Assembly: GCA_964600365.1 (NCBI GenBank)
Contig: CAZRJG010000006.1
Coordinates: forward strand, 1 to 61,729
Length of the DNA stretch: 61,729 nt
Direction of reading: 5' to 3'
DNA from: GCA-020352575 sp964600365
GTDB lineage: Bacteria; Actinomycetota; Acidimicrobiia; Spongiisociales; JAENVV01
Shown here: one piece after another, positions 26,701 to 34,619 of the stretch
Layout: each line of letters begins with the position of its first letter
How positions within the stretch are numbered: the first letter of the stretch is position 1
Made by a program: the position numbers and the translations under genes
The notes under the pieces: model-generated
The model's database searches: none
The model's input: the letters and a program-made list of their open reading frames with translations, nothing else
Told to the model about the DNA's origin: nothing

Positions 26701-27084
26701 GCGATCCCAACCGACTGCTACTCCCACTCACCGGCCCACTCGGGCGCCCAGCAGCCTTGGATGACCGGTTCGGTGAAGGAGGGCGTGATCGCCCGGCTCG
26801 GCGAGTTGGGGCTCCGGGTCCAAGATGGCACGCTCGCCCTCGGCCGGCCGCTCATCCCCGAAGCCGAACTCTTCGACGCCGACGGCGTGGCGACCTTCTC
26901 CTACTGCGGTGTGCCAATGACCATCCGGAGGGGGGGATCGGACTCCGTCGCCCTCAAGCAGAACGGATCCTGGGGCTCACCGCGGGCGGGCACCCGCCTG
27001 GACGAGGCAACCTCCCGCGAGATCTTCGACCGCACCGGCACCATCGAAGCTGTGCAGTTCACCCTCGGGGGTCCCCATCTCTGA
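23755..27084 (+). CDS. Large GH94/GH149-like beta-glucoside phosphorylase
   Basis: This is a 1,109-residue cytoplasmic protein without a signal peptide. The centre carries RPEWNDANNAL with Asp642, matching the catalytic acid motif (DWND) of GH94-type inverting phosphorylases, embedded in a helical toroid (LSMVTLYHLNSYLGTLRRL). The C-terminal SGAQQPWMTGSVKEGVIARLG followed by an LALGRPLIPE strand matches the closing region of the same clan. The length is much greater than cellobiose phosphorylase (about 800) and near that of GH149 beta-1,3-oligoglucan phosphorylases. It probably converts imported beta-glucans plus phosphate to glucose 1-phosphate. The family assignment is from motifs only. Confidence 0.6.
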   Translation: MTATPPITATSGGTLVELGGTSWYRIDRLERMDPFLVSVMSNSDLWLFASSAGSLTLGRVDADNSLLPYETDDRLHRSAGITGPVTVITRGEDADRGVWRPFGADVNPSARRALAKSTLGNQLFFEETHDGWGLTFRVTWSPAPHYGWVRTVELIDESGAGQRIRVLDGLIDVMPSGIGSAFESAMSNLADAYKRAETGRWGSAAIYTLESRITDTAQPAESLSANVVWSFGDAPSELLLDERAVRAEVEGRAWPATGLLFGRRGSYLRRGEVVVPPSGTTSWSLVGDTGLDHARVLDSVAAAQHPGASDLVGNDVREGTAQLRRFLTGSDGFQSTGDPVADAHHLSNVMSNSMRGGLLPYGMSLPIDGFIDHLATWNLPAFRAYADTIEAWGDECTLAELHGYARSTGDVDLERLVLEYLPLAFSRRHGDPSRPWNRFSIRVSDESGDEVFGYQGNWRDIFQNWEALLLSHPGFASHAVAKFVNASTLDGHNPYRITQEGVDWEVPDPHDPWAHIGYWGDHQVVYLHRLLDLWDRFDPGDIDQWLAKRVFVYADVPYTLAGHDAMLADPRETITFDERRAAAVDSRVASIGSDGRLVVDTEGEIVRVGLLEKLLVPALAKLTALVPGGGIWLNTQRPEWNDANNALAGYGLSMVTLYHLNSYLGTLRRLIERHGAGATLSGAVAGWFGDLRAALDHAAPAIAATDDQARRSMLDRLGRAGEAYRTAALAGFDTSEVAIETDALLSFLDSALAHLSAAIGTAKRRDGLYDAYNLVSFPDEASARVSRLGPMLEGQVAVLSSGALDPRASLAVVEALFSSGMYRPDQNSFMLYPVKELPRFLDKNTVRNGGLAPLADRLAGAGIIVRDADGGIHFTPPMENAGSLGRALTRARFSAAEQSLVQDAYEATFDHHSFTGRSGSMYGYEGIGSIFWHMVGKLLVAVQETCLTAREVTDPVACSRLGEMYLRVRDGLGFRKDPATFGAIPTDCYSHSPAHSGAQQPWMTGSVKEGVIARLGELGLRVQDGTLALGRPLIPEAELFDADGVATFSYCGVPMTIRRGGSDSVALKQNGSWGSPRAGTRLDEATSREIFDRTGTIEAVQFTLGGPHL

Positions 27085-27088
27085 GTGG

Positions 27089-29431
27089 GTGCAGGCGACG
27101 CTCGAAGCCCTCACCGAGGAGGAGAAGCTCCTCCTGCTCGCCGGCAAGGACCTCTGGCACACCCACGCCGTGGAGCACCTTTCGATCCCCGCCCTCAGGC
27201 TCATCGACGGCCCTAACGGCGCTCGGGGCGCCGACGGCAACCACGGGCCCACCTCGCTCAGCTTCCCCGTCGGCGTGGCCATGGGAGCCACATGGGACCC
27301 CGACCTCATCGAGGAGGTCGGCGACGTCCTTGGGGCCGAGACCATCTCCAAGGGAGGGCACGTCCTGCTCGGCCCGACGGTGAACATTCCCCGCGTCCCC
27401 AACGCCGGGCGGAACTTCGAGTGCTTCTCCGAGGACCCCCTCCTCTCGGGCCTTCTCGCCACGGGCTGGATCCGTGGGGTCCAGGGCAGAGGTGTCTCCG
27501 CGTGCATCAAGCACTTCGTGTGCAACGATCAGGAGACCGACCGGTACGACACCGACGCGCTCGTCGATGAGCGGCCGCTCCGGGAGGTGTACCTCGAACC
27601 GTTCCGCATCGCGGTCGAACGGGCTCGGCCCTGGGCAGCGATGTCGGCCTACAACACGATCAACGGGACGACGGCCTCGGAACACGAGTTGCTCGACGAC
27701 GTCCTCCGGGGCGAGTTCGGATTCGACGGCGCCATCGTCTCGGACTGGTACGGCACCTACTCCCCCGGCGTCGCCGCGTCCGGACTCGATCTCGAGATGC
27801 CCGGAGGCGCCCGCTGGTTGGCCCCAGATGAGGTCCGAGCGGCCATTGCCCACGGTCGCGCGACGTGGGACGACATCGACCGGAAGGTCGAGCACCTCCT
27901 CATGCTCATGGAGCGTTCGGGAGCCCGGGAGCGGACGGACATGACCGAACGTGCTGAGGACACGCCCGAGCGCACCGCCCTCGCCCGACGCGTCGCCACC
28001 GAGTCCGTCACGCTCCTCACAAACGACGGGGCGCTTCCCCTCGAGCGCCCACTGCGCATTGCGGTGATCGGAGAGCTCGCAGCCGACACCCCCTACCAGG
28101 GCGGCGGGAGCTCCTCGGTCAACCCCCATCGAGTGGTCTCGATCCTCGACGGCATCTTCGAAGCGGCGGGCAGCGACACCGAGGTGACCTGGTCACATGG
28201 CACGCGGGTGCGCAAGGGCCCACCTCCGCTACCCGAAGAGACGCTCGGCGAGGGACTCCTCGTCGAGTACTTCGTGAGCGACGACCTGTCCGGCGCACCG
28301 ATCCGATCGGTTTGGACGACACGCTCCTTCATCAACCTGTTCGGCGAGCACGATGGCCCGCTCGACCTCGGCGCCTGCTCGATCCGGGTCTCGGGGACAT
28401 TCACGCCACGGCAGTCGGGCACCCACCGTTTCCGCTTCGCTGCCGAGGGCAGCCTCACCGTCACCCTCGACGACGAGACGCTTGGGTCCGACGCCGCGTC
28501 CGAGGGCTTCGAGATGGCGCGCGACCTGACCGCCGGAGCCCCGGTCACGCTCCTCCTCGAGTACCGCTCCTCCCCGGGACTGCGCTGGCGGTTCATCGGG
28601 TACGGCTGCGACGAGCCGGGGACGGAACCCTCGACGGCCGATGCGGCACACGTCGCCGGAGCCGCCGACGTCGCCATCGTCGTCGCCGGCCTCACCCTCG
28701 AGTACGAGACAGAGGGACTCGACCGCCCAAACCTCATCCTCCCCGCAGGCCAGGACGCACTCATCGCCGCCGTGGCCGAAGCCCAACCCGACACGATCGT
28801 TGTGCTGGTGGGCGGATCGCCGGTGCTCATGCCGTGGAAGGACGACGTCCGTGCCATCGTCCACGCTTGGTACGGGGGCCAGGAGGTCGGCCACGCCATC
28901 GCCGACGTCCTCTTCGGGGACGCCGAGCCCGGCGGCCGCCTCCCCGTGACCTTCCCCGCGACCTCCAAGCAGCACCCCGGCCTGCTCAATCACCCCGGGC
29001 ATGACACGAAGGTCCGCTACGGCGAGGGCGTCTACGTGGGCTACCGGGGCTTCGACCGCCTCGGGCTGACGCCACTCTTCCCGATCGGACATGGGCTCTC
29101 CTACACGTCGTTCGCCGCACGACCGGCCGCCGAGCAGTGGGATCCAGATGCACACGCCCTTCGGGTCAGGGTGTCGAACATCGGGCAGCGAGCAGGGAGC
29201 GACGTCATCAGGGTGTTCGCACGTGACATCGGAGACGTGGATCGCTCCCTCGTCGGTTTCGGCAAGGTCCGCCTCGACGCCGGTGAGACCACGGTCGCCT
29301 CGGTCCGGATCGAGCCTGACCGCCTGCGGGTTTGGTCCAAGGGGACCTGGGACCCGGTGGAGGGACCGGTCCGGTGCACGGTGGAGGGGCTCTTCGCACC
29401 CTTCGACATCACCATCCCAGCCGAACGCTGA
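27089..29431 (+). CDS. GH3 beta-glucosidase with inserted PA14 domain
   Basis: This is a 780-residue enzyme. The (beta/alpha)8 GH3 domain starts at residue 1 (IDGPNGARG for substrate binding), with nucleophile Asp219 in IVSDWYG. A second alpha/beta domain is interrupted by a PA14 module at about residues 390-500 (VEYFVSDDLSG onwards), and a fibronectin-like C-terminal domain ends the chain. This layout is that of GH3 beta-glucosidases acting on gluco- or xylo-oligosaccharides. No signal peptide is present, so it hydrolyses imported oligosaccharides to glucose. The GTG start lies four bases after the phosphorylase stop. Confidence 0.9.
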   Translation: MQATLEALTEEEKLLLLAGKDLWHTHAVEHLSIPALRLIDGPNGARGADGNHGPTSLSFPVGVAMGATWDPDLIEEVGDVLGAETISKGGHVLLGPTVNIPRVPNAGRNFECFSEDPLLSGLLATGWIRGVQGRGVSACIKHFVCNDQETDRYDTDALVDERPLREVYLEPFRIAVERARPWAAMSAYNTINGTTASEHELLDDVLRGEFGFDGAIVSDWYGTYSPGVAASGLDLEMPGGARWLAPDEVRAAIAHGRATWDDIDRKVEHLLMLMERSGARERTDMTERAEDTPERTALARRVATESVTLLTNDGALPLERPLRIAVIGELAADTPYQGGGSSSVNPHRVVSILDGIFEAAGSDTEVTWSHGTRVRKGPPPLPEETLGEGLLVEYFVSDDLSGAPIRSVWTTRSFINLFGEHDGPLDLGACSIRVSGTFTPRQSGTHRFRFAAEGSLTVTLDDETLGSDAASEGFEMARDLTAGAPVTLLLEYRSSPGLRWRFIGYGCDEPGTEPSTADAAHVAGAADVAIVVAGLTLEYETEGLDRPNLILPAGQDALIAAVAEAQPDTIVVLVGGSPVLMPWKDDVRAIVHAWYGGQEVGHAIADVLFGDAEPGGRLPVTFPATSKQHPGLLNHPGHDTKVRYGEGVYVGYRGFDRLGLTPLFPIGHGLSYTSFAARPAAEQWDPDAHALRVRVSNIGQRAGSDVIRVFARDIGDVDRSLVGFGKVRLDAGETTVASVRIEPDRLRVWSKGTWDPVEGPVRCTVEGLFAPFDITIPAER

Positions 29432-30839
29432 TGCGCCGACTCCTCGTAGCCCTCGTCGTGGTGGCTGCGGGGTGCACGGCTGGTGCACCGACCGGCACCG
29501 AGGCCCTTCCAAGTACCACGGCACCTCCTCCCTCGGTCACCCTCACGGAGTCGACGATCGACTGGCGCACCCACTCCTACGAGCTCACTCCCTTCAACAC
29601 GGTCACCAACGTGGACCCGACCACGCTCGTCGACGTGGAGTTCGCCACCTGGGTCCTCGAAAACGAGCACCTCTCGGCGACGCTCCTGCCCGAGTTCGGG
29701 GGCCGGATCATCTCCCTCATCTCCAAGGACACCGGACGAGAGCAGCTGTACCGATCTCCCGTGGGGGTGCCGTACCAGGTAGGGACCGGGGTGTTCTTCT
29801 TCGACTGGCTCATGGTGTACGGCGGGATCTTTCCCACCTTTCCGGCGCCCGAACACGGCAAGGCGTGGTTCGTGCCGTGGTCGTTCCAGGTCGTCGAGGA
29901 GGCACCCGACTCCATCACCGTCGCGATGTCGTTCACCGACACCGAGGACTACCCGCTCTCCCCTCCCCGCTACGACGGGCGGGCAACGGGGCTCTCCGTC
30001 AGATGGATCCTCACCCTCGAATCGGGTCGGTCTGCGATCGACACCGAGGTGGTCATCGCCAACCCCGGCGACGTCCCCGTCCGGTTCGAGTACTGGACGA
30101 ACGCCACCCTCGCCCCCGGGGCGGCCCCCCTCACGCCGGTGGCATCCGCCGCGACCGAGATCGTGGCACCCATCGCGTTCGTGAAGATCCCGTCCTACTG
30201 GACTGCCATCGCAGCCAGCGAGCAACGCACCGGAGTCGCGGAGGTCCACGAGTTCGATCGGCTCCGCAGGTTCGGTGGGTGGGACGACCTCGGCATCGCC
30301 TACGCATGGCCCGACGTCCGCGGTGGACGCGCCTGGGGCGCCATCAACCGGGAGAACGGCGACGGGATCATCCGGATCGGCGACAACGCCATCACGCCCG
30401 GGTTGAAGATGTGGACCTGGGGCTACGAGCGCTCCCTGCGCCGCTATCCCCCGAGGCCGGGCCCTACGTGGAGTTGTGGGCCGGGCTCACCCGGGAGTTC
30501 TTCACGAGCACCACGATCGATCCCCTTTCCGAGATCCGGTTCCCGGAGGCCTGGGCGGTCACGTCCGGGCTCGAAGGAGTGACCGACGCCGACGGGCACT
30601 TCGTGGTCGACGCTCGGATCACCGATGATGCGATCGAACTCACCGCCGCTGCGTTGGGAGGCGCCACCGAGGCGACGCTCACCGCCTCCGACGCCGCCGG
30701 ACCGCTCGGAGACGTGGCCGCCGAGATCGGACGCTATGCCACGCGGGTCACGATCCCCCTCGATCGACCACCCGACGGACCGATCGAGGTCGTCCTCACC
30801 CGACCGGACGGATCCTCCCGCTTCATCCTGTCGCCATGA
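29431..30839 (+). pseudogene. DUF5107-like lipoprotein, frameshifted at a C5 run
   Basis: The start overlaps the GH3 stop (TGATG). The first frame gives a lipoprotein (lipobox VVAAGC) with a beta-rich domain of the galactose-mutarotase-like DUF5107 type (LLPEFGGRIISLI, then AINRENGDGIIRI). Near residue 340 the frame breaks at five C (30448-30452). The other frame then continues with PEAGPYVELWAGLTREFF and ends at 30839. One extra C restores a single 469-residue protein. It may bind sugars at the cell surface for the glucan system. A sequencing error is more likely than true inactivation. Confidence 0.65.
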
Positions 30840-30886
30840 GGCGGGCGCCTCCCCGGGGAGGTACATTTACCCGGAGGAGGAACCAG

Positions 30887-32587
30887 ATGCCGTCCAACAG
30901 GGTCGCGCTGAACGCCGACGTCGTCGGGTACAGCGCGCTCATCTCCGACGACCTCGCAGCCATGACCGAGACCATGCGCACCTTCCATGCGCTCGTCGAG
31001 ACAGAGGTCGTCGCACGGGGAGGAACCCTTGCGAACTTCGTCGGCGACCAGTTCATGGCCCTGTTCGACGACGCCATCGATGCCCTCGGCGCGGCCATCA
31101 CGATCACCAAGGCGGTCGAGGAGCACAACGCCACCCTGCCGGTCGAGCGCTGGGCCCGATTCCGCATGGGCCTCGACGTCGGGCCGGTCGAGGCGACATC
31201 GAGCGGCTACCACGGCGACGCCCTCAACATCGCCGCTCGGGTCCAGGCAATCGCCCCGGCGGGAGGGATCTCGGTCTCCGGGCGGGTCTACCAGGCGATC
31301 GACGAACCGGAGTTGCGCTTCCGGGCGGTCGGCAGGAAGCGAATGAAGAACATCCCCGAGGACGTGGAGGTGTACGAGTTCGTGGACCTCCCCGCCAGTG
31401 GGACGGGCGGGAGCCGGAGTTCCCTCGACCTCGACAACCCCACGGTTGCGATCCTCCCCATCCACACCGACCACGTGGATGACACCGTCCGTTCCGGGGC
31501 CGAGGTCTTGCGGGCTGATCTCGTCCACCGACTCTCACGTGTCCCACAGCTCACGATCATCGACGCACAGACGGCGAGCGGCACCCGGGCGCCTGACCTC
31601 AACGCCCGATACATGCTCGAAACCGGGGTCCACCAGTTCGGCGAGAGCGTGCGCATGTTCGCCACCCTCTTCGACGTCGGGACGATCAACGTCGTGAAGT
31701 CGCACAAGTGGACGGCGACGATCGGTGACCTCGTCGCCACGTCCGACGAGATCGCTGACGAGGTCGCGCGATCCCTCGAAGTCGACCTCATCATCGGTGA
31801 ACCAGCCCAGCTCTACGCGAAGTTGGAGGATCCACGGGCGATCGAGCAGATCTACTTGGGGTGGTACCACTTCCGATCCGACGTCCCCGAGGAGTGGGCC
31901 AAATCCGTGGAGCTGTTCGAGGCCGTGCATCGCTCTCACCCCGAACTCCCGTACGGCGCAGTCCTCAAGGCCTACGCACTCTGGATGGGCACGACCAACG
32001 GCTGGACCCCCGATCCGGATGCGGCACTCGACGAAGCCCATGAACTCGCCGTGTGGGCCCGGGATCTGGGCGATCCCACAGGGATGAGCAAGGCGCTCGA
32101 GGCCGCGGTCGCCATGTCCCGCGGTGACAACGACGCCGCCCTCGCCGCCCTCGAAGGACTCTCCGAGGTACGACCCACGTGCGACGTGACCTACGCCTTG
32201 GAGGGATCGGTACGGCGGTACCTCGGCGACTGGGAGAGGGCCGTCGAGGCGTGCGACGTCGCCATGCGGCTCACCGGACTCAACAAGCCGTGGTACCCGA
32301 CCGTGAAGGCTGCCTCCCTCTTCGTCGGGGGTAAGACGAACGAAGCGGCGATCCTCGCCCAAGGGGTGCTCGAGCACCAGCCGCACAACCTCGAGGCCCT
32401 GCTCGTCCTCGCAGCCGCCCAGGTGGAACTCGGCCTCGAACGACGAGCCGCCGGGACCGTCGACGCCATCCGCGAACGCTTCCCGTCCGTCGACGTCGAG
32501 GACTGGCTCGACAAGACGCCCTATCAGCGGCGCGAGGTGGTCGATCGATGGAAGGACGACCTGGCGACCGCCGGCGCGATCACCTGA
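30887..32587 (+). CDS. Class III adenylate/guanylate cyclase-domain protein with TPR-like C-terminus
   Basis: This is a 566-residue protein. The start at 30887 follows GGAGGAGGAACC; an upstream in-frame ATG gives an Arg-rich shadow extension. Residues 4-165 are a cyclase homology domain with metal aspartates in LNADVVGYSALI and FVGDQFMALFDD. Residues 175-290 form a TolB-like alpha/beta region (VAILPIHTDHVDD), and the rest is helical repeats of TPR type (AIEQIYLGWYHF onwards). Similar proteins are soluble signalling or regulatory proteins. Whether it makes cAMP is not certain. Confidence 0.75.
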   Translation: MPSNRVALNADVVGYSALISDDLAAMTETMRTFHALVETEVVARGGTLANFVGDQFMALFDDAIDALGAAITITKAVEEHNATLPVERWARFRMGLDVGPVEATSSGYHGDALNIAARVQAIAPAGGISVSGRVYQAIDEPELRFRAVGRKRMKNIPEDVEVYEFVDLPASGTGGSRSSLDLDNPTVAILPIHTDHVDDTVRSGAEVLRADLVHRLSRVPQLTIIDAQTASGTRAPDLNARYMLETGVHQFGESVRMFATLFDVGTINVVKSHKWTATIGDLVATSDEIADEVARSLEVDLIIGEPAQLYAKLEDPRAIEQIYLGWYHFRSDVPEEWAKSVELFEAVHRSHPELPYGAVLKAYALWMGTTNGWTPDPDAALDEAHELAVWARDLGDPTGMSKALEAAVAMSRGDNDAALAALEGLSEVRPTCDVTYALEGSVRRYLGDWERAVEACDVAMRLTGLNKPWYPTVKAASLFVGGKTNEAAILAQGVLEHQPHNLEALLVLAAAQVELGLERRAAGTVDAIRERFPSVDVEDWLDKTPYQRREVVDRWKDDLATAGAIT

Positions 32588-32597
32588 GCCTGGCCGC

Positions 32598-32891
32598 TCA
32601 GCCGTGCATGTCGGGTCCGGCCGCGAGGCGAGCCCGGGTGAGTGCCTCGAGCACGTCGGCGTAGAGCGGAAGTCGCCCTGGCGCGCAACACCCCACCTGC
32701 AGGCTCCCGACCTGGGATCCCGCGTCCTCGAGGAGTCCGGCGAACGCGTCCGGGCTCACGTCGACAGCCTTCGCACGAACGATGGTCTCCCGGAGCGCCG
32801 CCATCCGCGGACTCCTCCCCGGCTCGCAACAGAGCCGATCGAGTTTCTCCACGGTGGCGAGGGCGTCGTCGAGTAGGGGGGTTGCGTCCAT
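32598..32891 (-). CDS. Small cysteine-containing protein, unknown
   Basis: This 97-residue protein is mostly helical, with cysteine pairs in DRLCCEPGRSP and LQVGCCAPGRLP. The start at 32891 was chosen because the in-frame upstream extension is Arg/Pro-rich noise lying antisense to the cytochrome remnant. It ends ten bases after the convergent cyclase gene. The family is not recognised; the CC pairs could bind metal or form disulfides. Confidence 0.45.
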   Translation of the reverse strand: MDATPLLDDALATVEKLDRLCCEPGRSPRMAALRETIVRAKAVDVSPDAFAGLLEDAGSQVGSLQVGCCAPGRLPLYADVLEALTRARLAAGPDMHG

Positions 32892-32900
32892 GGCGGCATC

Positions 32901-33418
32901 GTAGGAGCAGGCCCGAGCTCTGCCGACGTTTCCCGCCGGCGCATCGCCCTCTCCACGATCGCCCTGATCTCGCTCACCGCCCGCGGGTCCGGGACCGGGA
33001 CCGACCCGGGTACGGACATCCCCGTCCAGGATCCCGAGCTCGTCGCGGCCGGCGAACCGCTCTACCAGCAGGACTGCGCGTGCTGTCACGGCCCCGACCT
33101 CCCGGGGACGAAGGGCCCATCGCGCCTCTCCATCGTGTACGGCGGGCCACCGCGGAGACATCGCGTTCGTGCGCCTCCCGCAACAGGGTTCGGGCCCACC
33201 ACCGGACGTTCGGGGACATGGCACCCGTCGAGAGACTGTCGGTCGCCGACCTCGAGGCGATCGTCGCGTTCGTGCGCGAGCAGCAGCGCATCCTCGGGTT
33301 CGAGCCGTACCCGCCGGGATGGCGGACTCGACGCCTGGCCTCGGACCGACCCCGGGCGGTGCCCCAGGAGCGCGCAATCTGCGGGGAACCTGCTCGAACA
33401 CCGCAGATCGCCACGTGA
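32901..33418 (+). pseudogene. Cytochrome c remnant with several lesions
   Basis: The first frame shows a hydrophobic segment (RRRIALSTIALISL), then LVAAGEPLYQQDCACCHGPDLPGT with an intact CACCH heme site, but no ATG, GTG or TTG start. After SIVYG (near 33141) a second frame gives AGHRGDIAFV, and after about 33170 a third frame gives AHHRTFGDMAPVERLSVADLEAIVAFVREQQ, with the expected Met ligand. Two indels of opposite sign plus a missing start make this a decayed gene. The intact version would be a membrane-anchored single-heme cytochrome. Confidence 0.65.
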
Positions 33419-33453
33419 TCCGCGATGATCGTGCTCATGTACCCGGAGGAGCC

Positions 33454-34296
33454 ATGTACGACATCGCCCTGACAGTCCAGTCCTGCCTGCGAGCAGGTAC
33501 CACCGTCCATGTGGCGTGGATCGTGGACGGGGAGACACCCCCCACCGAGGCCGTGGCGATCACCCCCGGGGGTGGACGCATCGGCACACTCCGCGGCGGC
33601 GCCTTCGACGTCGACCTTCCTGACCTCGTCTCACGAGTCGGTGACACGGGAGGGGTGATCGACCTCGAGGTGGGCCCGCTCGCGGCCATGGTCGGGGACC
33701 TCGAGCAGGGGACCATCGTTCGGATCGCGATCGCCCCCGGGGCGCTGCTCCCGGCGGGTTCATGGGAGGCGATCGTCGAACGCCGACCTTTCGCCTTCTC
33801 GATTGGTCTCGATCGCGATCGGTTCACCGATGCTGGCCCGGCCTCACCGACAGGGAACCGATCGACGATGGTCGACGGCCGCCTCGAGGTCTCCCTCTCC
33901 CCCACCTCGAAGGTGGTCATCGCCGGAGGAGGGCCCATTGCCGAGGCGATCGCCGCAGCCTTCGGATTCGTGGGCTGGGAGGCCGATGTGGTGCCCGAGG
34001 TGAGCGCCGCGACGGGGATCATGGCGACGCTCTCGTCATCAGACGCCATCGTCGTGATGGGTCACGACATCGAGATATCCGGACGCGCACTCGAAGCGGC
34101 GGTCCGCTCGAGAGCGGGGTACATCGGCTCACTTGGCGGCCAACGGATGCAGGAGATGCGTCGGGAGTGGATCACGTACCGGGGAGCAGCCTGGGACGAC
34201 CGAGTGCACGGTCCCGCCGGGATCGACATCGGTGCCGAATCAGCTCCCGAGATCGCCATCTCCGTCGTCGCCGAGGCCATCCGTTCGCTGCACTGA
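33454..34296 (+). CDS. XdhC/CoxF-like protein (Rossmann domain, no N-terminal Cys motif)
   Basis: This is a 280-residue protein with a strong ribosome site (GGAGGAGCC) before 33454. The C-terminal half is an XdhC-type Rossmann domain (VVIAGGGPIAEAIAAAFG, then YIGSLGGQRMQEMRREW and HGPAGIDIGAESAPEIAISVVAEA). The N-terminal half lacks the GGC motif usual in XdhC. XdhC/CoxF proteins help insert the sulfurated molybdenum cofactor into xanthine-oxidase-family enzymes. The position directly before coxD and coxE supports a maturation role for CO dehydrogenase. Confidence 0.75.
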   Translation: MYDIALTVQSCLRAGTTVHVAWIVDGETPPTEAVAITPGGGRIGTLRGGAFDVDLPDLVSRVGDTGGVIDLEVGPLAAMVGDLEQGTIVRIAIAPGALLPAGSWEAIVERRPFAFSIGLDRDRFTDAGPASPTGNRSTMVDGRLEVSLSPTSKVVIAGGGPIAEAIAAAFGFVGWEADVVPEVSAATGIMATLSSSDAIVVMGHDIEISGRALEAAVRSRAGYIGSLGGQRMQEMRREWITYRGAAWDDRVHGPAGIDIGAESAPEIAISVVAEAIRSLH

Positions 34297-34359
34297 TCGG
34301 GCGCCTGCCAAGCGGATTGGAGGTCACCACTGCTACATTCACCACACGGACTGCACGAC

Positions 34360-34602
34360 ATGAACGACTCCTTCCCGACGCCAACCACCGCAATGTGGTC
34401 TGCCCCCTCCGACGAGCAGACGCTGGCCGATGCCGAGTGCAGCCCGACGAAGACCTGCCGCAACATGGTCGGCATCTCATTCGACGGGTTCGCCGACCAG
34501 GGCGGGGACATCCGGGACGCCTGGAAAGCGACACTCGCTGCCGAGGGGAAGCTCGGAAGCGGCTCCATCGCGGATCTCGTCCTGGGCGACGCGGGCTCCT
34601 GA
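34360..34602 (+). CDS. Small hypothetical protein between coxF-like and coxD genes
   Basis: This is an 80-residue reading frame with no clear ribosome site and no recognisable domain. Two cysteines lie in DAECSPTKTCRN. The C-terminal region (GGDIRDAWKATLAAEGKLGSGSIADLVLG) is plausible as folded protein. It fills most of the space between the XdhC-like gene and coxD and is followed after 17 bases by the coxD GTG. It may be a real small accessory protein or a chance frame. Confidence 0.35.
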   Translation: MNDSFPTPTTAMWSAPSDEQTLADAECSPTKTCRNMVGISFDGFADQGGDIRDAWKATLAAEGKLGSGSIADLVLGDAGS

Positions 34603-34619
34603 GCCCCGGTCCTACCGCT

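Noticed and set aside
30848..30861. CCTCCCCGGGGAGG palindrome before the cyclase gene
   Set aside because: It has no loop, so it cannot form a useful hairpin, and it overlaps the end of the previous frame; probably chance in G+C-rich sequence.
32892..33401. N-terminal extension of the 97-aa minus-strand protein up to 33401
   Set aside because: The extension is Arg/Pro-rich and antisense to the cytochrome c remnant. The ATG at 32891 gives a protein-like sequence.
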